Shown piece after piece: positions 26,316 to 32,464 of a stretch of 64,000 nucleotides of DNA. The position numbers were made by a program, and so were the translations under genes. Below the pieces are notes generated by a model. That model saw nothing but the letters and a program-made list of their open reading frames with translations, did not search any database and had not been told where the DNA came from. Location of the stretch: NCBI GenBank assembly GCA_016234685.1, contig JACRAT010000021.1:60311-124310 (forward strand), read 5' to 3'. Each line of letters starts with the position of its first letter. Within the stretch, counting starts at the first letter, position 1. The DNA comes from Nitrosomonadales bacterium (lineage in GTDB: Bacteria > Pseudomonadota > Gammaproteobacteria > Burkholderiales > Gallionellaceae).

Positions 26316-26490
26316 GGCGCATAGGGTACTGCCGAATGCCGGTGCTGTTAACCGTCATGATGCCTTGTTTCGGGGATTGTACGGCGGCGCACTGAGCCAG
26401 TGTGAGCAGGGTGCTATCATGGGGCAGACACGTCAATCGCTGCCGTAAAAAGCCTGTTTCCATTATTTGTCAGTTCGTTATGATTCCTCC

Positions 26491-26552
26491 AGGCAGGGGC
26501 AGGGGCAGGGGCAGGGGCAGGGGCAGGGGCAGGGGCAGGGGCAGGGGCAGGG
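26491..26552 (+). repeat. Tandem hexamer repeat, nine GGGGCA units
   Basis: Nine perfect GGGGCA units (26496-26549) are flanked by partial copies. The array lies between the divergent starts of comEC and the PAS-GGDEF gene, about 100 bases before the latter's likely start. Ten G-runs in a row could form G-quadruplexes. Confidence 0.95.
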
Positions 26553-26649
26553 ACTGTCCTTGTTCGCAGTGTTTTTATGGGGCAATATTCGCTCAAGGCT
26601 TGGACGCCTCCGCTTGGTGGCGCGAACAAGGGTACTTCGGGAGTCGCTC

Positions 26650-28521
26650 ATGCATCGCTTGCTTAGTCGTCAGTTAGAACGCCTTAAAGATCAGGGGCTC
26701 TCGGAGGACTGGAGTTCTTTTCTTGCTGCTGTCAGTGCGCGTTATCACGAGGTGGAGCAGGAGACTTCCTTGCTCGAGAACGCCCTGCGTGTCAATTCGG
26801 AAGAATTGACCGCCATCAACGAGAAGCTGCGTGCCAACTCGGAGTTGGAGTTGGCGAATCAGCGCGCTTTACTGCACGAAATTATCGACTCAATCCCCGA
26901 TTTCATTTTCATCAAGGATACCAACAGCGTTTATCTGGGCTGTAATAGGGCGCTGGAAGAGTTCTTTGGTGCGTCCGAAAGCGAGATCATTGGCAAGACC
27001 GACTTCGATTTTGTCGATGTGGAGCTGGCGGCGTTCTGTCGCCAGAAAGATCAGGAGATGCTGGCGCTGAATCGCCCCTGCACCAGCGAGGAGTGGGTCA
27101 CGTATCTCGATGGTAGACGAGCCTGTCTGGAGATTTTGAAGACGCCCTACTTAAGTGCGGATGGGACGCTATTGGGGCTCATCGGCGTGGGGCGGGACAT
27201 CACCGAGCGCAAGTGGCAGGAGGCGGCGCTGCTGGAGAGTGAAGGGCGCTTCCGCGACATTGTCGAATTTGCCCCTATCGGTATGGGGATAGCGGCACTG
27301 GACGATGGCCGGTTCGTGCAGGTCAATCAGGCTTTGTGCAATCTGCTCGGGTACACGAAAAAAGAGCTTGAGCAGCTGACCACCCGCGATATTACTCATC
27401 CCGATGATTGGGCGGCGGATGTGGTTTTTAAACGGCAACTGCTGGCCGGAGAAATTCAGGGATTCCAGAACGAAAAACGCTTGCTCCATCGTGGCGGGCG
27501 GGTGGTGTGGGTACACCTCACCGTGGTGATACACCGGAATTTGGCGGGTATCCCTTTGTTTTTCATCGGTCAGGTGGAAGATATGTCGGGTCGGCGGGAG
27601 GCATTGCAACGGGAGCACTTCATGTCCGTGGTGCTCGACAATGTGTTTGATGGGGTCGTTACCATAGACGAGCGGGGGCTGGTCGATTCCTTCAATAAAT
27701 CCGCAGAGCGGATCTTCGGTTATGACGCGAGTGAGGTGATAGGCAGGAACATCAGTATGTTGATGCCTGAGCCGCATCGCACGGCTCATGACAGCTATGT
27801 GCGTAATTATCTTGAGACTGCCCAGTCAAAGATCGTCGGGATCGGGCGCGAGGTGGTCGGGCGGCGCAAGGATGGCCGCCTGTTCCCGTTGGATATAGCG
27901 GTTAGTGAGGTCGAAGAAGGTGGAGTTCGGCGTTTCATCGGTGTCGTGCGCGACATCACCGAACGCAAATCTGTTGAAGAAAGAATGAACCACCTTGCTC
28001 ATTATGACGCGCTGACGGACTTGCCTAATCGAGCGCTGTTCGACGACAGGTTGTCGCAGGCCTTGGTCATCGCCCGGCGAGATGATTTGAATGTCGCACT
28101 GATGTTCGTCGATCTGGATAAGTTCAAGCCGGTCAACGACACTTTCGGTCATCAAATCGGTGATCTCTTGCTGGTGGAGGTTGCGCAGCGTTTGCGTGAG
28201 TGTCTGCGCGATTCGGATACTGCCGCGCGCATCGGTGGCGACGAGTTCGTGGTGCTGTTGCAAAGCATCGAGGAAAAGGCCGATGCCATCGTGGTCGCCG
28301 AGAAGATTCGACAAAGCCTTTGCCTACCGTTCGAATTGGGTGGACACCAAATCCACATCTCGGCCAGCATCGGCGTCGCGGTCAATCTGGATCAGACCTG
28401 TGACGAGAAACGCCTGACCAAAAAAGCCGACATCGCCATGTATCACGCCAAGGCCAAGGGCCGCAACAATGCCACCCTGTATCAGCCTGATATGGACGGC
28501 GACTGGGACTGGGCGATCTAG
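26650..28521 (+). CDS. PAS-GGDEF diguanylate cyclase
   Basis: The product (623 aa from this start) has an N-terminal helical region, three PAS-type domains (LHEIIDSIPDFIFIKD..., FRDIVEFAPIGMGIAA..., VVLDNVFDGVVTIDE...) and a C-terminal GGDEF domain with intact IGGDEFVVLL and an inhibitory-site RDSD five residues earlier. No EAL domain and no clear membrane segment are present, so it is a probable cytoplasmic cyclic-di-GMP synthase. The frame stays open through the GGGGCA array to a TTG at 26467, but the ATG at 26650 has CGGGAG upstream and is preferred. Confidence 0.88.
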   Translation: MHRLLSRQLERLKDQGLSEDWSSFLAAVSARYHEVEQETSLLENALRVNSEELTAINEKLRANSELELANQRALLHEIIDSIPDFIFIKDTNSVYLGCNRALEEFFGASESEIIGKTDFDFVDVELAAFCRQKDQEMLALNRPCTSEEWVTYLDGRRACLEILKTPYLSADGTLLGLIGVGRDITERKWQEAALLESEGRFRDIVEFAPIGMGIAALDDGRFVQVNQALCNLLGYTKKELEQLTTRDITHPDDWAADVVFKRQLLAGEIQGFQNEKRLLHRGGRVVWVHLTVVIHRNLAGIPLFFIGQVEDMSGRREALQREHFMSVVLDNVFDGVVTIDERGLVDSFNKSAERIFGYDASEVIGRNISMLMPEPHRTAHDSYVRNYLETAQSKIVGIGREVVGRRKDGRLFPLDIAVSEVEEGGVRRFIGVVRDITERKSVEERMNHLAHYDALTDLPNRALFDDRLSQALVIARRDDLNVALMFVDLDKFKPVNDTFGHQIGDLLLVEVAQRLRECLRDSDTAARIGGDEFVVLLQSIEEKADAIVVAEKIRQSLCLPFELGGHQIHISASIGVAVNLDQTCDEKRLTKKADIAMYHAKAKGRNNATLYQPDMDGDWDWAI

Positions 28522-28582
28522 GGCGTGTTCACGCCCTGAGTGGTTCGTTTGCTCTGAGTCGTCGAACTGGTTTTTCCTGTCT

Positions 28583-29263
28583 TCATTCGCGCTGCCCGTT
28601 GAACGTACCGCCGCCTGCGCCAGCGAGTATCCATGTGCCCGAGAGTTCGCCGCTCTTCAGATCGAGTTTGCCGTTGAAGTGCGCCTCTCCGGCTGTTCCC
28701 GAGCCGGACATCTGGATCAGTCCGCTCGTGGCGACGTTTCCGCTGATGATGAAATTGATGCCGTAGCGGCTGGATTGACCCGAGCCGGTGGCGTGTCCGG
28801 TGTCGTCCAGCGTGAACGAGAAAGTGCCGGAGTCCAGCCCGGTGTAAGAGCCGAAATACCAGCCCTCTAGACCGGTCTGCGGTGTCGAGGTGCGTTGTTC
28901 TTGCAGGGCGTAGTTGCGGGCTTGTTCGCGCAGTCGGCTGACATCGAAGGCAGGCGCGGCCGGTGCGGCTTGTTCATCGCGCTTGGCGATGACGGCGGGC
29001 TTGTTTGCGCTCGGGACGCTGCTCACGGGATGTGCGGTATGGCTGGGTGTCGTGACGGCGGCTTGAGGTCGCGGTGTCGCGGGCGACTCGAAGCGTATCT
29101 CCAGCGGGGCTTGCAGCGTCGGGAGCGGGGCGGGAGGCAGCTTGAACCAGAGCAGGGCGGCGAGATGCAGCAAGGCTGCCAGCAGGATGAACGGCAGCAG
29201 CCGCACCGTGGGCGCGGCTGCGTTCCACGGTGCGGTCGAGCCCGGGTCGAGCGGGTGTCGCAT
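28583..29263 (-). CDS. Membrane-anchored protein with TonB-like N-terminus, unknown function
   Basis: The 226-residue protein has one N-terminal hydrophobic segment (LLPFILLAALLHLAALLWF) followed by a Pro/Ala-rich stretch like those of TonB and TolA, then a C-terminal domain rich in Gly, Ser and Thr with beta character (GWYFGSYTGLDSGTFSFTLD, ATSGLIQMSGSGTAGEAHFN, GELSGTWILAGAGGGTFNG). It is the last gene of the five-gene operon that begins at 31927. The periplasmic C-terminal domain was not recognised. Confidence 0.65.
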   Translation of the reverse strand: MRHPLDPGSTAPWNAAAPTVRLLPFILLAALLHLAALLWFKLPPAPLPTLQAPLEIRFESPATPRPQAAVTTPSHTAHPVSSVPSANKPAVIAKRDEQAAPAAPAFDVSRLREQARNYALQEQRTSTPQTGLEGWYFGSYTGLDSGTFSFTLDDTGHATGSGQSSRYGINFIISGNVATSGLIQMSGSGTAGEAHFNGKLDLKSGELSGTWILAGAGGGTFNGQRE

Positions 29264-29283
29264 TGTCTTTCCCGAGGGCGGGA

Positions 29284-30090
29284 TCAGAAGCGGTAGCCTA
29301 TCCCCAGCCCGGTGTAGACGCTGCTCTGGCGTTGGGTCAGCGGGCTGTTGGCGGCGCTGCCGCGCAACGTGGTGAGGCCCAGCCCGGCATCGGCGGTCCA
29401 GCTTGCGCTGAACGCATGTCGCCAGTTGACGCCGACCTGCGCCCCGGCGACACCCGCGCTCGGGGTGTAGACCGCGTTGCCGCTGTTGGCCGACTGGCTC
29501 GGCGTGACGCCGAAGAAGGTCTGCATCTTGGCCTGATTCACGGCGGCGAAACCTGCGTGTAGCTGTACCAGATCATGTTCGGTGGCATTCACGTCGTACA
29601 GTCCGCCCAGTTGCAACTCCAGCCCGTGGCGATTGCCCAGTTCCTGTTGCAACACCGACACCAGATGGAGCGCGCCCATGTCGTAATTGGCGAACAGGTT
29701 GAGTTGTGGCACCAGTCCGATGTTGCCCATGCCGAGCAGGCGGTTGGGGGTGTCGAATTTGCCGGAGCTTTCGTTGCGCGCCATGCTGCCGCCTAGGCTG
29801 GCGGCGAAGGAGAAGCCGTTGTGGTTCTGGCTGCGGTAGCCCAGCCCGTCGAGGGTGCTGAGGAAGACGCCGTTGCCGAAATTAGCTTCGAAATACGGCC
29901 CGACCATGCCTATGGTCTTGCTTGCGCCGAGATAGCCGGGGCCGAAGCCGAGGAAAGCGCCTGCCTCGATCTCGCTTGGGGTGTTGGCATCGCGTTGGCT
30001 GGCGCGCATGGAGGTGAGCGGCGCGGCATCAGCGGCGAAAGTCGGCAGGGAGACCAGCGCCAGCAGTGAGGCGGAAAGACGGAGTTTCAT
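29284..30090 (-). CDS. MipA/OmpV-like outer membrane protein
   Basis: The 268-residue protein has a signal peptide (LRLSASLLALVSLPTFAADA) and ends with an aromatic residue (GLGIGYRF) after beta-hairpin sequences such as HAFSASWTADAGLGLTTLRG. Together with YLGASKTIGMVGPYFEANFG this resembles MipA/OmpV scaffold proteins of the outer membrane. It lies 31 bases downstream of the winged-helix regulator in the same operon. Confidence 0.75.
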   Translation of the reverse strand: MKLRLSASLLALVSLPTFAADAAPLTSMRASQRDANTPSEIEAGAFLGFGPGYLGASKTIGMVGPYFEANFGNGVFLSTLDGLGYRSQNHNGFSFAASLGGSMARNESSGKFDTPNRLLGMGNIGLVPQLNLFANYDMGALHLVSVLQQELGNRHGLELQLGGLYDVNATEHDLVQLHAGFAAVNQAKMQTFFGVTPSQSANSGNAVYTPSAGVAGAQVGVNWRHAFSASWTADAGLGLTTLRGSAANSPLTQRQSSVYTGLGIGYRF

Positions 30091-30121
30091 GGCGATTAGC
30101 CCTTTCTTGGATGGTTGAAGA

Positions 30122-30457
30122 TCACTTCACGGTTACAACATTCACGGGCGACCAGCCCGTGGTGGACGTGCTCGGGGCGAACGCCAGCAATTGCTGTAAG
30201 GCGGCGACGTAGGTGTGCAACGCCGCTTGCCCGCTGGCGGTGAGGGCGTAGTAGGACTGCGGGCGGATGCCGCTGGTCTCTTTGCGCACGCAGACGTAGT
30301 CGGCGGCGATCAGCTTCTTCAGGTGCGAATCGAGGTTGCCGTCGGAAACGTCGAGCTGGCGCTTGAGGTCGGTGAAGGTAACTTCGCCCGCGCCCGCCAG
30401 AAAAGCGGCGAGCTGGGTGCGCAGGGGTTGGTGCAGCAGGGGGTCTAGGGATTCCAT
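30122..30457 (-). CDS. Winged-helix transcriptional regulator
   Basis: The 111-residue protein shows a winged helix-turn-helix: LRTQLAAFLAGAGEVTFTDLKRQLDVSDGNLDSHLKKLIAADYV contains the recognition helix (SDGNLDSHLKKL), followed by a wing (VRKETSGIRPQSYYALT). It resembles the small ArsR/MarR-like winged-helix group (HTH_34). No metal-binding cysteines are seen. It is the third gene of the operon and is the obvious candidate to bind the paired palindromes in the operon promoter at 31949-31985. Confidence 0.85.
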   Translation of the reverse strand: MESLDPLLHQPLRTQLAAFLAGAGEVTFTDLKRQLDVSDGNLDSHLKKLIAADYVCVRKETSGIRPQSYYALTASGQAALHTYVAALQQLLAFAPSTSTTGWSPVNVVTVK

Positions 30458-30478
30458 CTGATTCTCCGGTCTGGTCGT

Positions 30479-30868
30479 TTATTTCAAATCGAGTTGGATA
30501 TGCAGTCGGCCAGCTTTTTTGCCATCTTCTTGCGGGATGCGCAGCTCTAGTTTCGTTTCGATCACGTCGCGCGAGGGACGCCAGTCTTTGCCGTCGAAAC
30601 TGACGAATTGGCCGAATACATAGAGGTCGCGCTTGAGCGTCACGTGCAGGTCGGTCTGGTCGGCGAGGCTGAACAGACTGCCATCGACGCTGGCGCTGAC
30701 CGGCAGCGGTGTGCCTGCGGGATAGTGCAGGATGTAATGGTTGCCAGCGGGCAGGGCTTGGCCGAACTCGATCTGCGGGGCATGACTCAGATCGTTGGCG
30801 CTGGGCGGAAGTCCTGCGCAGGCGCAGAGACTGAGGGTGAGCATGGCGATGGGGAGGCGATAGCGCAT
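30479..30868 (-). CDS. Putative lipoprotein sharing a domain with the upstream membrane protein
   Basis: The 129-residue protein has a signal sequence ending in LSLCACAG, a plausible lipobox. The mature part contains PAGTPLPVSASVDGSLF, which resembles PAGSVIPVKVEVSGNLF in the C-terminal domain of the neighbouring 346-residue protein. After this, LELRIPQEDGKKAGRLHIQL continues the similarity in beta-strand pattern. Function is unknown; it probably faces the periplasm. Confidence 0.65.
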   Translation of the reverse strand: MRYRLPIAMLTLSLCACAGLPPSANDLSHAPQIEFGQALPAGNHYILHYPAGTPLPVSASVDGSLFSLADQTDLHVTLKRDLYVFGQFVSFDGKDWRPSRDVIETKLELRIPQEDGKKAGRLHIQLDLK

Positions 30869-30886
30869 GAGGTTCTCCGGTTCGGG

Positions 30887-31927
30887 TTAGTGGGATGGAT
30901 GGCGAGTCTCGACGATCAGACTGCTGCGTACTTGTGGGCCGTTTTGTGCGGTCAGTTCGGCTTTGATCCACGGGATCTGGATCCAGTGCGTTTTGCGCGC
31001 CAGCCCCCAGCTTTCGCCGGGGATGTGCCAATCACCTGTAGGCAGGCCATGATCCATGGCGATCTCCAGCGGCTGGTTGAGTACCAGCGGAAACACGCTG
31101 TCTTCGCTGGCGCGGAACAGGTTGCCTGAGACTTCGACCTTGACGGGGATGACGCTGCCTGCGGGCAATACGACGATCTGCGCTGTGGCGGGTTGCTGGC
31201 GGAAAGTCTCCAGCGAGACGGTGGGCATCTCCGGTGGGGTATAGGACTGAGCCGTGCGTTGCACCAGCAACGGCGGCAGCAGCACGCATAGCAGCCAGCC
31301 CACCGATTGCGCCAGTCGCAACCAAGCCGGACGCGCTCTGCCGCGATCCAGCAGGAAGGCCAGCAGTGGCAGACCCAAGCCCAGCGTGGAGGCGGCGATA
31401 TTCTGGGTGATGGCGTAATCCAGCCGGAACGCCAGTGTGGCGACACCGATGGCGATGATGATCGCGCCGGTCCACTCCAGCACCTCTTCGGAGAATAGCC
31501 CGTGGACGTATAGCCCCAAGCCGACCAGCACCAACCAAGCCGGGAAGATCATGTAGCCGCCGCCGTAGAAGAAGGTGGCGAAGGTCATCAGCACGCCTAC
31601 CGACATCAGCAGCCACCAGACTTTGAGGACTTGGCGATGGATGAACGACCAAGCCTCGTCGCGTGCTTGTTTGGCGCGGCGGGTCAGGTTCCAGTCGAGT
31701 AGGCTGACACCGGTGAGAGTCAGCGCCAGCAGGGTGAGCCAAGCCAGCGCGCGTTGCTCCAGAACGGGGAACTGCTCGTCGGTCAGGATGTGGTTACTGG
31801 CGAGGATCAGGCCGCCGCAACTCAATCCCCAGAGGATCAGACTATGGCGCTCGACCCGCAGATTGCGGTGTCCGGCGGACAGCATCGAGTGGATGGCATT
31901 GATCTGTTGTGTGGCAAGCTGGGGCAT
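30887..31927 (-). CDS. Multi-pass membrane protein with periplasmic C-terminal domain, unknown function
   Basis: The 346-residue protein begins with a soluble helical stretch, then has about seven hydrophobic segments (LILWGLSCGGLILASNHIL to VGWLLCVLLPPLLV, residues about 30-215), then a soluble C-terminal domain with PAGSVIPVKVEVSGNLF and WIQIPWIKAEL. The C-terminal domain is similar to the lipoprotein encoded next. It is the first gene of a five-gene operon with gaps of 18, 21, 31 and 20 bases. No known family was recognised. Confidence 0.7.
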   Translation of the reverse strand: MPQLATQQINAIHSMLSAGHRNLRVERHSLILWGLSCGGLILASNHILTDEQFPVLEQRALAWLTLLALTLTGVSLLDWNLTRRAKQARDEAWSFIHRQVLKVWWLLMSVGVLMTFATFFYGGGYMIFPAWLVLVGLGLYVHGLFSEEVLEWTGAIIIAIGVATLAFRLDYAITQNIAASTLGLGLPLLAFLLDRGRARPAWLRLAQSVGWLLCVLLPPLLVQRTAQSYTPPEMPTVSLETFRQQPATAQIVVLPAGSVIPVKVEVSGNLFRASEDSVFPLVLNQPLEIAMDHGLPTGDWHIPGESWGLARKTHWIQIPWIKAELTAQNGPQVRSSLIVETRHPSH

Positions 31928-31948
31928 GGCTGCTCTCCGTATATGTCG

Positions 31949-31991
31949 CTCTGTGATGCAGAGTATATTGCTCTGAATTGCAGAGTGTCAA
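31949..31991 (-). promoter_or_regulatory. Promoter with two phased palindromic operators
   Basis: On the minus strand TTGACA (31986-31991) and TATACT, separated by 18 bases, form a near-consensus promoter for the operon starting at 31927. Two palindromes, CTCTG-n5-CAGAG at 31949-31963 and 31971-31985, are centred 22 bp apart; one lies in the spacer and one just downstream of the -10 element. Repressor binding would block polymerase. Confidence 0.75.
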
Positions 31992-32036
31992 CATGGGCAA
32001 CATATTTTTTGTAGGGGTGTTCGGAGCGTAGGCATG

Positions 32037-32065
32037 AAAAAGGGCCGGCGAGTGCGCCAGCCCTT
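32037..32065 (-). terminator. Intrinsic terminator of the small peptide transcript
   Basis: Read on the minus strand, AAGGGCTGGC, loop GCACTC, GCCGGCCCTT is followed by TTTC, a stem of about 10 bp with one mismatch. It lies 77 bases beyond the stop of the 32-residue ORF. Confidence 0.75.
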
Positions 32066-32141
32066 GTGAATGCGGTGCGGCCTATTCGAAGTCAGCCTGC
32101 CGCAACTGATACCACGCTAACCTGTTATGGCTTGCAAAGGA

Positions 32142-32240
32142 TCAGTTGTGCTTAATCCTATCCCAGCCTTTATCGTCGAGAACGATGACGATAATTGGAA
32201 GTACGACCAGTGCGATCATGATGAGTGTTTCGACATCCAT
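32142..32240 (-). CDS. 32-residue membrane peptide
   Basis: The ORF starts ATG at 32240 behind a strong CAGGAGAG ribosome binding site and encodes an acidic start (MDVETL), a hydrophobic segment of about 15 residues (IMIALVVLPIIVIVL) and a charged tail (DDKGWDRIKHN). It has its own promoter, long leader and terminator. A P-type ATPase gene ends 225 bases upstream on the same strand, so a role as a small membrane regulator, like those known for bacterial transport ATPases, is conceivable but unproven. Confidence 0.65.
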   Translation of the reverse strand: MDVETLIMIALVVLPIIVIVLDDKGWDRIKHN

Positions 32241-32422
32241 TGCTCTCTCCTGATTGATTGACGAAGGGACATGGGACTTGCGTCATATCGCCTCGCACTC
32301 AGAGGAGAGTGAACCCGTAGGTACAGGGTCGCTGAAGTTACGGATCCACGCTCAACTGAGACACGAAACGGCACAACTCAGAAACCCGTACGCATTATAG
32401 GGCTTACTTGGGGAGTTGGTAA
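32241..32422 (-). promoter_or_regulatory. Promoter and structured leader of the 32-residue ORF
   Basis: On the minus strand TTACCA (32417-32422), 17 bases, then TATAAT (32394-32399) form a plausible promoter. The following leader of about 147 bases can form hairpins CTGAG/CTCAG (32356-32380) and CACTC/GAGTG (32296-32311), and possibly GTACAGGG with CCCGTAC. No known riboswitch class was matched. Confidence 0.5.
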
Positions 32423-32464
32423 CTTTCTTTTTGTTTTTTAACCGCTTATCGGTGAATCCCTGAG

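Noticed and set aside
26491..26552. Hexamer array considered as a CRISPR
   Set aside because: Units are six bases with no spacers, and no cas genes are near.
26467..26649. Gln-Gly repeat as N-terminus of the PAS-GGDEF protein
   Set aside because: The frame is open, but no ribosome binding site precedes the TTG at 26467, while ATG 26650 has one; kept only as an alternative.
30096..31031. 311-residue minus-strand ORF overlapping the lipoprotein and regulator genes
   Set aside because: It is an Arg/Pro-rich shadow frame across three well-supported genes with signal peptide, helix-turn-helix and proper ribosome binding sites.
32241..32400. Leader considered as a yybP-ykoY or M-box riboswitch
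   Set aside because: The conserved core sequences of these classes that I know are not present; reported only as a structured leader.
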